A DNA stretch of 64,000 nt from Caulobacter sp048541825 (GCF_048541825.1 NZ_CP183332.1:2542001-2606000); one strand, 5' to 3'; shown: positions 48,793 through 58,565, numbered from the stretch's first letter. Notes: generated from the letters alone by a model not told the origin. Translations and numbers: made by a program.

Positions 48793-50865
48793 ATGCGGCA
48801 ACAGCTGGCACAACAAGAACAACGGCGGCAGAACACCCTGCTGCTGAGCTTGGCTGTGGCCGTCGTCGCCAGCCTGGCCTTCAGCGATTTCCTGACCCGG
48901 ACCAGCCTGGGTGTCGCGGCGTTCTGGCCCGCCAACGGCCTCTTGGTCGTCGGTCTGATGGCGCTGAATGCGCCGCGCCGCATCGCCCTGACCAGCGTGA
49001 TGATTGTCTTCCATTTGATCATCGACCTGCTGGTCGGGGACAGCCTCGGCAAGGCTCTACTCTTCACCAGCGTCGATGTTCTGGAAGCCTATGCGGTCTG
49101 GGCCTTAGCGCGCCTGTTTTTCGGCGGTGTTCTGCGGCTGCGGACAATGCGGCAGCTCGCGCTTCTCGTCGCCGTGGGCGCACCCATCGCCGCAGCCGCC
49201 GCGATCATCTGCGCGCCGCTGCTCTCGATCGTCTCGGGAGCGCCCTTGCTGACCTTGATGTGGGCCTGGTTCGCGCGAAGCGGCCTGGGGCTCGCCGTCG
49301 TGCTCCCCGCTGTGCTGGTGTTGCTGGACGCGGAGCATCGTCGCGCCTTCCATCGCTCGATTACCGAGCGCCTGGCGCTGTATGCGTCGATCGCCGCGAT
49401 GACTGCGGTCTGCTTTCATCCTGACGGTGTTCCGGCGCCCTTCATGATCTTCCCCCTGGCCATGCTGGCCGCCTTTCGATTAGGCGCCCGGGGGGCTGCG
49501 GAAAGCTCTCTGGTGGTGGCCTTTATCGCCATTCCCCTGGTGACTTCCACCGGCTATCTGGCCATGGGCATGCGATGGGAAACCGCCAATCCCACCCGCG
49601 TCGCCCAGGTCTTCATCAGCCTGCTGTTCGGCACCAATCTGGCGACCGGCCTGGCCCTGGCGCAGCAGGAGCGCCTGAAGCGCCTGCTGGTTCGCCGCGA
49701 ACAATTGACCCGCGCGGCCCGCGCCCGCGCCCTGGCCGCGACCGAGGCCAAGACCGAGTTCCTGGCGACCATGAGCCACGAGATCCGCACTCCGCTGAAC
49801 AGCGTGCTGGGCTTTGCTCAACTGCTGGCGGCCCGTAACGACCTGCCACCGGACGCCCGCCGGCAAGTAAACCTGATCGACTCCGCCGGCGGCGCCCTGC
49901 TGACCGTGGTCAACGACATCCTCGATTTCTCGCGGGTCGAGGCCGGCCAGGTGGAACTGCTGCCGCAACCGACCTCGGCGGCGACCCTGCTGCGCGACAC
50001 GGTGGCAATCATGGCGCCCGAGGCGCGCGCCAAGGGCCTCAAGCTGAACCTCGAGATCATCGATCCGATCGACGCCCTTCACGACCTGGACGACGCTCGC
50101 CTGCGCCAGGTGCTGCTCAACCTGCTCAACAACGCGGTGAAGTTCACCGACACGGGACGCATTGACGCCAGCCTGATTGTCCAGCCGGGCGATCATGAGG
50201 ATCGGCTGCGTTTCGAAATCACCGACACCGGCGCCGGCATCTCGATCGAGAAGCAGGCCCTGCTGTTCCAGCGCTTCTCGCAGGTCGACAGTTCGGCAAG
50301 CCGCACCTATGGCGGCGCGGGCCTGGGTCTGGCGATCAGCCGGGCCCTGATCGAGTTGATGGGCGGCAAGATCGGCGTCGACAGCGTGCCGGGTCGCGGC
50401 TCTTGCTTCTGGATCGAGTTCGCCGCGCCAGTCGCCGAACCCCTGGCCGTTCCCGAGCAACGGTCACCCATCTTGCCAGGCGCCGCCCGTATCCTGCTGG
50501 TCGACGACCATCCGATGAACCGCGAAATTGGTGTCGCACTGCTGACCCTGGCGGGCTGCGAGGTCGATATCGCTGAAAACGGCCAGCAGGCCGTCGAGGC
50601 GGCTGCGACCGGTGAGTACGACATGATCCTGATGGATATCCACATGCCGCTGATGGACGGTCTGGCCGCCACCCGCGCCATCCGCGCCCTGAACTCGCCT
50701 GCCAGCCGGGTTCCGATCATCGCCATGAGCGCCGACGCCCTGCCCCAACAGGTCGAGCGCTGCTACGCGGCCGGAATGGTCGATCACATCGCCAAGCCGA
50801 TTCAGCGCGAGGTGCTCTACGCCAAGGTCGAGCGCTGGCGGACCGCTCCCACCAGCATCGACTAG
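48793..50865 (+). CDS. MASE1-type membrane hybrid histidine kinase
   Basis: A 690-residue membrane hybrid kinase. Eight or so helices in residues 15-290, with FWPANGLLVVGL typical of MASE1 sensor domains. Then HisKA (TEFLATMSHEIRTPLNS, phospho-His 329), HATPase (LLNLLNNAVKFTD, ITDTGAGI, GGAGLGLAISRAL) and a C-terminal receiver (ILLVDDHPMNREIG, YDMILMDIHMPLMDG). The stop codon TAG is the first part of the repeat element at 50863. Ligand and partner unknown. Confidence 0.92.
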   Translation: MRQQLAQQEQRRQNTLLLSLAVAVVASLAFSDFLTRTSLGVAAFWPANGLLVVGLMALNAPRRIALTSVMIVFHLIIDLLVGDSLGKALLFTSVDVLEAYAVWALARLFFGGVLRLRTMRQLALLVAVGAPIAAAAAIICAPLLSIVSGAPLLTLMWAWFARSGLGLAVVLPAVLVLLDAEHRRAFHRSITERLALYASIAAMTAVCFHPDGVPAPFMIFPLAMLAAFRLGARGAAESSLVVAFIAIPLVTSTGYLAMGMRWETANPTRVAQVFISLLFGTNLATGLALAQQERLKRLLVRREQLTRAARARALAATEAKTEFLATMSHEIRTPLNSVLGFAQLLAARNDLPPDARRQVNLIDSAGGALLTVVNDILDFSRVEAGQVELLPQPTSAATLLRDTVAIMAPEARAKGLKLNLEIIDPIDALHDLDDARLRQVLLNLLNNAVKFTDTGRIDASLIVQPGDHEDRLRFEITDTGAGISIEKQALLFQRFSQVDSSASRTYGGAGLGLAISRALIELMGGKIGVDSVPGRGSCFWIEFAAPVAEPLAVPEQRSPILPGAARILLVDDHPMNREIGVALLTLAGCEVDIAENGQQAVEAAATGEYDMILMDIHMPLMDGLAATRAIRALNSPASRVPIIAMSADALPQQVERCYAAGMVDHIAKPIQREVLYAKVERWRTAPTSID

Positions 50866-50955
50866 AGCGTTATTCGGCGAAGTGGATACCGGTTCGCCGC
50901 CGAAATAACGCGTCAAAACAAGAATCTAGAGCAAACGACATGATTCAATCATGGC
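50863..50955. repeat. Caulobacter-type interspersed repeat, copy 1
   Basis: Begins TAGAGCG, contains CGAAGTGGATACCGGTTCG, ACGCGTCAAAACA, TCTAGAGCA and ends ACATGATTCAAT. The copy at 55427 has the same order of blocks (TAGAGCG, CGGTTTCGGCG, CACGCGCTAA, TTTAGAGC, ACATGATTCAAT). The family resembles RIME-like repeats of alphaproteobacteria. Confidence 0.65.
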
Positions 50956-51041
50956 GACCTTTGCTCCAGACGAACCGCGTTCGCTCTTGGAAGATGCGGC
51001 CTTGCCGCCTAACCTCTCGGGACTTTGTCCGGGAGGGATTC

Positions 51042-52028
51042 ATGGGTTTCCACAAACTGGCTGTGCTCGCCCTGTGCGCTGTGGTGGCCGCCTGCTCGCC
51101 CGCCGGGCAGGAACCTGCCGATGCGCCCGGCCGCACCGCCATGAAGCTGGCCACCGACTGGCGCGCCCAGGCCGAGCTCGGCGGCTACTATCAGGCCCTG
51201 GCTACCGGCGAATACGCCAGGCGCGGGCTTGACGTGACCCTGATCCAGGGCGGTCCCGGCGTGAACGTGCCCCAGTTGCTGGCCACGGGCGCGGTGGATG
51301 CCGGGGTCGGTTCCAACAGCTTCATCGTCATGAACCTGGCCAAGGAAAAGGCCCCCGTGAAGGCCGTTGCCGCCTTCATGGACAAGGACCCCCAGGTGCT
51401 GATCGCCCACCCCGGCCAGGGCATCAACTCCATCGCCGACATGAAGGACCGACCCATCCTGCTGGCGGACGCCTCGATCACCGCCTTCTGGGTCTGGCTG
51501 AAGGCCAAATACGGCTTCACCGACGACCAGGTCCGCAAATATAACTACAGCGCGGCGCCGTTCCTGGCTGACAAGCGCATCGTCCAGCAGGGCTATGCCA
51601 CCAGCGAGCCCTACCTCATCGAGAAGGAGGGCAAGATCAAGCCGGCGGTGTTCCTGCTGGCCGACAACGGCTATCCCGCCTACGCCTCGATGGCTCTGAT
51701 GCCCGACAGCTTCATTGCCAAAAACCCGTCAGCCGCGCAGGCCTTCGTCGAAGCCACGGCCGCGGGCTGGAAATCCTATCTCTATGGCGACGCAAAGCCG
51801 GGCGACGCGGCCATCCTCAAGGACAATCCTGAGATGACCCAGGACGTCCTCGACCAGGCCCGCGAGAAGATGCGCTCCTACGGCATCGTCCCCAAGGACG
51901 GCATTGGCCAGATGACCGACGCCCGCTGGGCGGAATTCTTCAAGGTGGCCGCGGATCAGGGCGTCTATCCCAAGGATATGGACTACAAGAGCGCCTACAC
52001 GCTGCAGTTCCTGCCCAAGGGCCAATGA
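51042..52028 (+). CDS. ABC transporter substrate-binding lipoprotein (NMT1/THI5-like)
   Basis: A 328-residue protein from ATG 51042 with GGGAGGG upstream. The signal peptide MGFHKLAVLALCAVVAAC has a lipobox (VAAC). The mature part (KLATDWRAQAELGGYYQALATGEYARRGLDV) is an NMT1/SsuA-like periplasmic binding fold. It starts a three-gene importer operon with overlapping stops. The substrate may be a sulfonate, nitrate, pyrimidine or other small molecule; motif reading does not decide. No TPP riboswitch motif precedes it. Confidence 0.88.
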   Translation: MGFHKLAVLALCAVVAACSPAGQEPADAPGRTAMKLATDWRAQAELGGYYQALATGEYARRGLDVTLIQGGPGVNVPQLLATGAVDAGVGSNSFIVMNLAKEKAPVKAVAAFMDKDPQVLIAHPGQGINSIADMKDRPILLADASITAFWVWLKAKYGFTDDQVRKYNYSAAPFLADKRIVQQGYATSEPYLIEKEGKIKPAVFLLADNGYPAYASMALMPDSFIAKNPSAAQAFVEATAAGWKSYLYGDAKPGDAAILKDNPEMTQDVLDQAREKMRSYGIVPKDGIGQMTDARWAEFFKVAADQGVYPKDMDYKSAYTLQFLPKGQ

Positions 52029-52777
52029 CTCTGACCATCGCTGCTCTTTCCGCCGTCGAAGTCGACTATCCTCGGCGCGGCCGCGCCCTGGGGCCGGTGG
52101 ATCTGGATCTGCGCGCCGGCGAGATCGTCGCCCTGGTGGGACCGTCCGGCTGCGGCAAGTCAACGGCCCTGCGGCTGCTGGCGGGACTTGAACAGCCCAC
52201 CCGCGGCGACGTGACCCGGGCTGCCGGCAAGGGCGAGACCGCCGTGGTCTTCCAGGCCCCCACGCTCGCGCCATGGCTCAGCGCCCAGGCCAATGTGGCG
52301 CTCCCTCTGGAACTGGCCGGCGAGCGGCACGCCGACGCCATGACCGCCGCGGCCGAGGCCCTGGCCAAGGTCGGTCTGGGCGAGGCGCTCGCGGCGCGGC
52401 CCGCCCAGTTGTCGGGCGGCATGGCCATGCGGGTTTCGCTGGCCCGCGCCCTGGTCACCCGACCGCGTCTACTGCTGCTGGACGAACCGTTCGCGGCGCT
52501 GGACGAGATCACCCGCCGCGCTCTGGCCGATGACGTTCTGGCTCTTGCTGCCGAGTTGTCGCCGGCCATGATCTTCGTCACCCATAATGTCGAGGAGGCG
52601 GTCTACATGGCTGGCCGTGTCGTGGTCATGACCCCCGGCCCGGGCCGCATCGCGGGGGAAGTGGCCATCGACGCGCCCCTGATCCGACCCGCAGGCTTTC
52701 GCACCACCGAAGCCTTCCGCCAGTCCGCCGAGACGGTGTCGGGCCTGCTGGCCCAGGCCGGAGTTCGCGCCGCGTGA
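52025..52777 (+). CDS. ABC transporter ATP-binding protein
   Basis: A 250-residue ATPase: GPSGCGKSTALRLLAGLEQP (Walker A), QLSGGMAMRVSLARALVTRP (signature), LLLDEPFAALDE (Walker B) and FVTHNVEEAVYMA. The pattern matches SsuB/TauB/NrtD importer ATPases. Start overlaps the upstream stop (ATGA) and the downstream gene starts inside its stop (GTGA). It energises the importer with genes at 51042 and 52774. Confidence 0.92.
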   Translation: MTLTIAALSAVEVDYPRRGRALGPVDLDLRAGEIVALVGPSGCGKSTALRLLAGLEQPTRGDVTRAAGKGETAVVFQAPTLAPWLSAQANVALPLELAGERHADAMTAAAEALAKVGLGEALAARPAQLSGGMAMRVSLARALVTRPRLLLLDEPFAALDEITRRALADDVLALAAELSPAMIFVTHNVEEAVYMAGRVVVMTPGPGRIAGEVAIDAPLIRPAGFRTTEAFRQSAETVSGLLAQAGVRAA

Positions 52778-53541
52778 GGACCTTGTCGGCCTTCCTGTCG
52801 CCGCTCGTACTGATCGGCCTGCTGCTGGCGGGCTGGGAGCTGGCCTGCGCGCGCCTGGCCGTGCCGGCCTATCTGCTGCCGCCGCCCAGCGCGATCTGGA
52901 CGGCCCTGATCGAAGGCTGGCCGCTCTTGCTGGCCTCGGCCTGGGGCACACTGTCGACCGCCCTGCTGGCGCTGGTCATCGCCAGCCTCTTGGCCTGCGC
53001 CCTGGCCCTGACGGTCAGTTTGAGCCCCCTGCTGGAAGACGCGATCCGTCCCATCGCCGTCACGCTGCAAGTCACGCCGCTGGTCGCCATCGCACCGCTG
53101 GTGACCATCTGGGCGGGGATCGACCATCCTGAACGCGCCGTGATCGGTCTGGCCGCCGTGGTCGCCTTCTTCCCGATCTTCTCGGGCGCCCTGACCGGCC
53201 TGAAGGCTGTAGATCCCGACCTGGCCCGTCTTTTCGACCTCTATGGCGCGTCGTCAGCCCAGCGCCTGTGGCGCCTGCGCCTGCCCTCGGCCGTCCCCGC
53301 GCTTCTGGAAGGCCACAAGGTCGCCTCCGGCCTGGCGGTGATCGGGGCCGTGGTGGCCGAGTTCGTCGCCGGTTCAGGCGGCTCCCAGGGCCTCGCCTGG
53401 CGGATCCTGGAGGCCTATAATCGCCTGCAGACCGCGCGCGTGTTCGCCGCCCTGTTGACCCTGGCCCTGCTGGGTGTGGCGCTTCACGCCCTGATGGAGC
53501 TGGCCGAGCGTCGACTGCTCGCAGTTTGGCGCGGACGTTAG
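52774..53541 (+). CDS. ABC transporter permease
   Basis: A 255-residue permease from GTG 52774 with six predicted helices. The EAA-loop signature appears as LFDLYGASSAQRLWRLRLPSAVPALLEG (about residues 149-176). A WELACARL opening and the PLVAIAPLVTIWAGI segment are typical of SsuC/TauC permeases. Last gene of the importer operon. Confidence 0.9.
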   Translation: MRTLSAFLSPLVLIGLLLAGWELACARLAVPAYLLPPPSAIWTALIEGWPLLLASAWGTLSTALLALVIASLLACALALTVSLSPLLEDAIRPIAVTLQVTPLVAIAPLVTIWAGIDHPERAVIGLAAVVAFFPIFSGALTGLKAVDPDLARLFDLYGASSAQRLWRLRLPSAVPALLEGHKVASGLAVIGAVVAEFVAGSGGSQGLAWRILEAYNRLQTARVFAALLTLALLGVALHALMELAERRLLAVWRGR

Positions 53542-53608
53542 GCCCGGATTAAGCGAGGCAGGCTAAGGCTGGAGGCTGGAGGCTCAGAGTCCTCCGTCAG
53601 GCCGCCCT

Positions 53609-54325
53609 ATGCGCACCATGGTTCTCATCGCCGTCCTTGCTAGCGCCGCGTCAGTCGCGCGCGCAGAGGACACGCGCGAGAGCCGTTATGGTCCGCGACC
53701 CAGCCGCCAGACGGGCGCCCTGACCCCAGCGTCGGGCTATGGCGGGCCGATCCTGGGCTGGGCCGGCAAGCAGGAGCCCGCCGCGCCGCGCATCCTGAGC
53801 TCTCAGCCCGTACCGGAACCCTGGCGTCAGCCCGCTGTCGCGCAACAAGCACAGACGCCGATGTCCGAGCCCTGGCGCAATCTGGGCATACGCTCGCCAT
53901 CGGTGACGCCTGCGCCCGCGACGCAAACTCAGCCCCCGATGTCGGAGCCCTGGCGGAACCTCGGCGCACGACCGCAGGCCACAGCGCCGAGCACGCAGGC
54001 CGAGCGCCGGGAGATCGAACCCCCGACCCAGATCACCCGCCAGCCGATCCCGGCGGCCCAGGCCCAAATCGCACCCACGGCGATGGCGTCCTATAATCCT
54101 GCGTCCCAGACCATGGCCCGCACCTATTCCGTCGGCCGACAGTATGGCCAGCAGCCGGACGCCCTGCCCCCGCTGCACCCCAACGGCATGGTGTTCATCG
54201 CTCCGTCCGAAGAAGCGCCCCGCCTCAAGGACGACGAGCCCCGGCATGGTTCGGCCGAATGGCTGGCGGCCGGCGCACGCGGCGACGAAGACGGCGGACG
54301 CGACAACAAGGACCGGTCGCTCTGA
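53609..54325 (+). CDS. Secreted Pro/Gln-rich protein with MSEPWRNLG repeats
   Basis: A 238-residue protein with a signal peptide (MRTMVLIAVLASAASVARA). The mature part is low complexity, rich in Pro, Gln, Ala, and repeats PMSEPWRNLGxR twice, plus a related VPEPWRQP. The C-terminus is charged (GDEDGGRDNKDRSL). No known domain is evident. The stop overlaps the DUF2336 start (TGATG), so the two are co-expressed. Function unknown; the Trp-containing repeats may be binding motifs. Confidence 0.75.
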   Translation: MRTMVLIAVLASAASVARAEDTRESRYGPRPSRQTGALTPASGYGGPILGWAGKQEPAAPRILSSQPVPEPWRQPAVAQQAQTPMSEPWRNLGIRSPSVTPAPATQTQPPMSEPWRNLGARPQATAPSTQAERREIEPPTQITRQPIPAAQAQIAPTAMASYNPASQTMARTYSVGRQYGQQPDALPPLHPNGMVFIAPSEEAPRLKDDEPRHGSAEWLAAGARGDEDGGRDNKDRSL

Positions 54326-55413
54326 TGCAGTCCAGACTTCACGACCTGATCGCCCTGGCCGACGAGCCGTCGAGCGAAAAACGCCGCGAGCTCCTGCGCG
54401 GCGTCACCGACCTGTTCTTCGCCGGCGATGTCCACGACCCCGTGCAGATGGGCCTCTTCGACGACGTCATGAGCCAGCTGGCTGGCGAGATGGAGGAGGC
54501 CGTCAAGGTCGAGCTGGCTGAGCGGCTGAGCCACGCGCCGGCCCCGCCGCGCGGCCTCAGCAGGGCGCTGGCCCTCGACAGCATCGCCGTCGCCCACCCG
54601 ATCCTGCGCGGCTCGTCCAGCCTGTCGGAAGAAGACCTGCTGGAAGTGGCCCGCACCCGCGGCCAGGACCATCTGCGCGCCATCTCGCAGCGCACCCGCG
54701 TTCCCAGCGCCGTGTCGGACGCCATCGTCCAGCGCGGCGACGACCACACGCTCGGCGTCCTGCTGCGTAACGAAGGCGCTGTGCTGTCACGTGAAGCGCA
54801 TGAGGCCGTCGTCGACCGCGCCGCCGCCAATCCGGCCCTGCATGAGGCCGTCATCGACCGTCACAGCCTGCCGGTCGATCTGCTCAACGAAATGTACTTC
54901 ATGGTCGAGGCCAAGCTTCGCGACCGGATCCTGGAGAAGAACGCCGACATGGATCCGGCGACGCTGGAAGCGGCGCTCAATGCCGGTCGCAAGCGCGTGG
55001 CCGCCCAGGACGGCGCCCTGCCCTTCGACCACGCCCAGGCCGAGCACGAGTTCCAGGCCATCAAGGCCAAGGGCGGCGTCTCGCCCCAGGCCCTGGCCGG
55101 GATACTGCGCGCCAAGAAGACCACGCTGTTCCTGGTCGCCCTGGCCGACATGGCCGATATCGACTTCCACACCGCCCGCAAGATCCTCGAGCGCCGCGAA
55201 CTGGACGGCCTGGCCGTGGTCTGCAGGGCGGCCGATTTCGACCGCGCCCTGTTCCTGACCTTCGCCCTGCTGATCCTGGATCCGACCGACGACGTGATGG
55301 GCAAGGCCAAGGCCTATGGCGAGCTCTACGGCGCCCTGCCCCGGGATTCGGCGTTACGGACCGTCCGCTTCTGGCGCCTGCGTCGCCAAAGCGGCGACGT
55401 GGCCGCCGCCTGA
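54325..55413 (+). CDS. DUF2336 domain protein
   Basis: A 362-residue alpha-helical protein from ATG 54325. HEAT-like pairs and the DUF2336 pattern are seen in LALDSIAVAHPILRGSSSLSEEDLLEVARTRGQDHLRAISQR and VSDAIVQRGDDHTLGVLLRNEGAVLS. DUF2336 proteins occur mainly in alphaproteobacteria; their role is not established. No membrane segment. It is coupled to the secreted protein gene at 53609. A repeat element follows. Confidence 0.85.
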   Translation: MQSRLHDLIALADEPSSEKRRELLRGVTDLFFAGDVHDPVQMGLFDDVMSQLAGEMEEAVKVELAERLSHAPAPPRGLSRALALDSIAVAHPILRGSSSLSEEDLLEVARTRGQDHLRAISQRTRVPSAVSDAIVQRGDDHTLGVLLRNEGAVLSREAHEAVVDRAAANPALHEAVIDRHSLPVDLLNEMYFMVEAKLRDRILEKNADMDPATLEAALNAGRKRVAAQDGALPFDHAQAEHEFQAIKAKGGVSPQALAGILRAKKTTLFLVALADMADIDFHTARKILERRELDGLAVVCRAADFDRALFLTFALLILDPTDDVMGKAKAYGELYGALPRDSALRTVRFWRLRRQSGDVAAA

Positions 55414-55426
55414 TCGCGGCTTTCGC

Positions 55427-55538
55427 TAGAGCGTGGCAGCCGAAAGTGTAAGCGGTTTCGGCGCTGACCACGCGCTAACGGTTTGATTTAGAGCCTTTTA
55501 GACGCCTCACATGATTCAATGTGAGGCTAAAGGCTCTA
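55427..55538. repeat. Caulobacter-type interspersed repeat, copy 2, with terminator hairpin
   Basis: Shares the block order of the copy at 50863. The right part forms a strong hairpin: GAGCCTTTTA ... TAAAGGCTC outside and GCCTCACAT / ATGTGAGGC inside. It probably ends DUF2336 transcription. Confidence 0.65.
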
Positions 55539-55617
55539 CGCGCTGGCCGCCTTGCTTGCGCCTTCACGGACGCCCAAGGTGCGGCTTCGGAAAAGCTCAC
55601 CAAACCCTAGGCTGTCT

Positions 55618-58527
55618 ATGATTCGCGCCTCGCGCCTGACACTTCTGGCCGCCGTCGGCCTGTCCCTCGCCGCCTGCTCGGCCCTGCCCAAGCTGTCCAT
55701 GCCGTCCTTGCCGACCCTGCCTGGCAGGGAGGCGATCCTCGCCCCGGCTCAGCCCACCGGGCCGACCCTGGCGTCGCTGAAGCCCGGTCAGTGGGCCCAT
55801 GAGGTGTCGGACGTCGCGCCCGACCCCCGCGTGCGGTTCGGCGTGCTGCCCAGCGGCATGCGCTACGCCCTGATGAAGAACGCCACCCCGCCCCAGCAGG
55901 CCGCCCTGCGCCTGTGGTTCGACACCGGCTCGATGATGGAAGCCGACGACCAGCAGGGCCTGGCCCACTTCCTGGAGCACATGGCCTTCAACGGCAGCAA
56001 GAACGTGCCCGAAGGCGAGATGATCAAGATCCTGGAGCGCCACGGCCTGGCCTTCGGGGCCGACACCAACGCCTCCACCGGCCTCGACGAGACCATCTAC
56101 CAGCTGGACCTTCCCAAGACCGACGACGCGACGGTCGACACCTCGCTGATGCTGCTGCGCGAGGCGGCCGGCGAGCTGACCATCGCGCCCGAGGCCGTCG
56201 ATCGCGAGCGCGGCGTGGTGCTGTCGGAAGAGCGCACCCGCGACAGCCCCGGCTATCGCGTGGCCATCAAGTCGATGGACTTCCAGATGGAAGGCCAGCT
56301 GCCGCCCAAGCGCATTCCCATCGGCAAGACCGAGGTGCTGAAGACCGCGCCCGCCCAGCGTATCCGCGACTATTACGAGGCCTATTATCGCCCGGAGCGG
56401 GCGGTGCTGGTGGCGGTCGGCGACTTCGACCTCGACGCCATGGAGGCCAAGATCAAGACCCGCTTCGGCGACTGGACCGCCAAGGGTCCAGCCGGCGCTG
56501 ATCCCGTGGTCGGCAAGGTGACCAAGCGCGGCGAGACCGCCAGGGTGATCGTCGAGCCCGGCGCGGCCCTGTCGGTGCAGCTATCCTGGGCCGGCGCGCC
56601 GGACGACAGGATCGAAACCAAGGCCGCCGACGAGCGCGATACGCTCAAGAACCTGGGCTTTGCGGTGCTGAACCGCCGGATGCAGACCCTGAGCCGCGCG
56701 GCCGATCCGCCCTTCATCGCCGGCGGGGCCTTCACCGGCGATCAGTACGGCGCCGTGCGCATGACCACCCTGGGCGCCACCGCCCAGCCCGGCCGCTGGC
56801 GTGAGGCGCTGTCGGCCCTGGACCAGGAACAGCGCCGGGCCGTGCAACATGGCGTACGCCAGGACGAGCTGGACCGCGAGATCGCCAGCATGCGCTCATC
56901 CCTGGTCGCGGCCGTGTCGGGTGAGGCCACCCAGCGCACCACGGCCCTGGCCGGCGGCATCGTCGGAACCCTGGGCGATGGCGAGACCGTCACCAGCCCC
57001 AGCCAGAATCTGGCCGCCTTCGACGAGATCGTCAAAGGCCTGACCGCTGACCGTGTCAGCGCCGCGCTGAAAGCAGCCTTCGCCGGCCAGGGTCCACTGA
57101 TCCTGATCCCCAGCCCGACCAATATCGAGGGCGCCGAGAAGGCGGTGCTCGCCGCCTATGCCGACTCCCGCAAGGTCGCCGTGCTGCCCCCCGCCGCGCC
57201 CGGCGTCACGGCCTGGCCCTATGCCAGCTTCGGACCGATCGGCAAGGTCGCCGAGCAGAAGGACGTCGCCGACCTCGACACCGTCTTCGTGCGGTTCGAG
57301 AACGGGGTGCGACTGACGGTCAAGCCGACCAAGTTCCGTGACGATCAGGTGCTGATCAAGGCCCGCATCGGCCATGGCCTGCTGGATCTGACGTCCGGCG
57401 CCCAGAGCCCCCTGTGGTCCAGCTCGGCCTTCATCGAAGGCGGTCTCAAGCAGATCAGCGCCCAGGACATGGAGCGGGTGCTGAACGGCAAGATCTGGAA
57501 CGCCAGCCTGGGCGTCGAGGACGACGCCTTCACCCTCAGCGGCCGCACCCGGCCCGAGGATGTCGGCACCGAACTGCAGGTGCTGGCCGGCTTCGCGATG
57601 GAGCCGGGTTGGCGGCCCGAGGCCTTCTCGCGGATCAAGACCTACTACGGCACCATTCACGACCAGCTGGAAACCACCACCGGCGGCGTCATCGGGCGCG
57701 ACCTCAGCGGGCTGCTGCACAACGGCGACAGGCGCTGGACCTTCCCGTCCCGCGTGGACATCGCCGCCGCCTCGCTCGATAGCCTGAAGGCGGCCGTCAC
57801 CGATCCGCTCAGCAAGGGTGCGATCGAGATCGTGGTGGTCGGTGACATCACTGTCGACAAGGCGATCGCCGCCGTGGCCGAGACCTTTGGGGCCCTGCCC
57901 ACCCGTCCGGGACTGGCCGATCCCGTCGCCGCGCGTCAGGTTCCCTTCCCCGCCCCGTCACAGACGCCGGTGGTGCTGACCCACAAGGGCCGCGCCGACC
58001 AGGCCCAGCTGTTCATGAGCTGGAGGACCGACGACCTGTTCTCCGACCTGCAGCGCTCGCGCGACACCTCGGTCCTGGCCCAGGTGATGCAGTTGCGGCT
58101 GACCGACGAACTGCGCGAAAAGCAGGGGGCGACCTATTCGCCCTCGGCCGGGGCCACCCACAGCGTGATCTTCAACGACTGGGGCTATCTGTCGGTCAGC
58201 GTGGAAGTGCCGCCGGACAAGCTGGACGGCGTCGCCGCTACCATCCGCCAGATCGCCGCAGACCTGCGCGACAAGCCCGTCACCGAGGACGAACTGGAGC
58301 GCGCCAAGAAGCCGCGCATCGACCAGATCGAAAAGTCGCGCGTCACCAACGAATACTGGCTGGGCAACCTGTCGGGCGCTCAGACCGATCCGCGCATCCT
58401 GGACGCCACCCGCTCGGTGATCGCCGGGCTGGAGCGGGTCAAGGCCGCCGATGTCCAGAAGGCCGCCCGGACCTTCCTGGGCGAGGACCGGTCCTGGACC
58501 GTGCTGGTCAAGCCGGAAGCCAAGTAG
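55618..58527 (+). CDS. M16 family zinc peptidase lipoprotein
   Basis: A 969-residue protein from ATG 55618. The signal peptide MIRASRLTLLAAVGLSLAAC has a lipobox (C20). Zinc motif HFLEH at 117-121 (GLAHFLEHMAFNGS), with the third ligand Glu about 75 residues later in a LTIAPEAVDRERGVVLSEE context. Two M16 halves follow, as in pitrilysin-like and PqqL-type enzymes; the second half lacks a zinc motif. It probably degrades peptides in the periplasm. A perfect palindromic terminator follows. Confidence 0.92.
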   Translation: MIRASRLTLLAAVGLSLAACSALPKLSMPSLPTLPGREAILAPAQPTGPTLASLKPGQWAHEVSDVAPDPRVRFGVLPSGMRYALMKNATPPQQAALRLWFDTGSMMEADDQQGLAHFLEHMAFNGSKNVPEGEMIKILERHGLAFGADTNASTGLDETIYQLDLPKTDDATVDTSLMLLREAAGELTIAPEAVDRERGVVLSEERTRDSPGYRVAIKSMDFQMEGQLPPKRIPIGKTEVLKTAPAQRIRDYYEAYYRPERAVLVAVGDFDLDAMEAKIKTRFGDWTAKGPAGADPVVGKVTKRGETARVIVEPGAALSVQLSWAGAPDDRIETKAADERDTLKNLGFAVLNRRMQTLSRAADPPFIAGGAFTGDQYGAVRMTTLGATAQPGRWREALSALDQEQRRAVQHGVRQDELDREIASMRSSLVAAVSGEATQRTTALAGGIVGTLGDGETVTSPSQNLAAFDEIVKGLTADRVSAALKAAFAGQGPLILIPSPTNIEGAEKAVLAAYADSRKVAVLPPAAPGVTAWPYASFGPIGKVAEQKDVADLDTVFVRFENGVRLTVKPTKFRDDQVLIKARIGHGLLDLTSGAQSPLWSSSAFIEGGLKQISAQDMERVLNGKIWNASLGVEDDAFTLSGRTRPEDVGTELQVLAGFAMEPGWRPEAFSRIKTYYGTIHDQLETTTGGVIGRDLSGLLHNGDRRWTFPSRVDIAAASLDSLKAAVTDPLSKGAIEIVVVGDITVDKAIAAVAETFGALPTRPGLADPVAARQVPFPAPSQTPVVLTHKGRADQAQLFMSWRTDDLFSDLQRSRDTSVLAQVMQLRLTDELREKQGATYSPSAGATHSVIFNDWGYLSVSVEVPPDKLDGVAATIRQIAADLRDKPVTEDELERAKKPRIDQIEKSRVTNEYWLGNLSGAQTDPRILDATRSVIAGLERVKAADVQKAARTFLGEDRSWTVLVKPEAK

Positions 58528-58535
58528 GCACGAAA

Positions 58536-58565
58536 AGGCCCTCCCGCCAGCTGGCGGGAGGGCCT
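58536..58565. terminator. Perfect 30-base palindromic terminator
   Basis: AGGCCCTCCCGCCAG joined to its exact complement CTGGCGGGAGGGCCT, 8 bases after the M16 stop, between convergent genes. AAAA precedes it, giving a T tract for the minus strand gene, so it probably serves both directions. Confidence 0.85.

Noticed and set aside
50940..51041. TPP riboswitch before the NMT1-like binding protein
   Set aside because: The thi-box core (CTGAGA and the ACCTGA/TCTGG elements) is not present in the 100 bases upstream.
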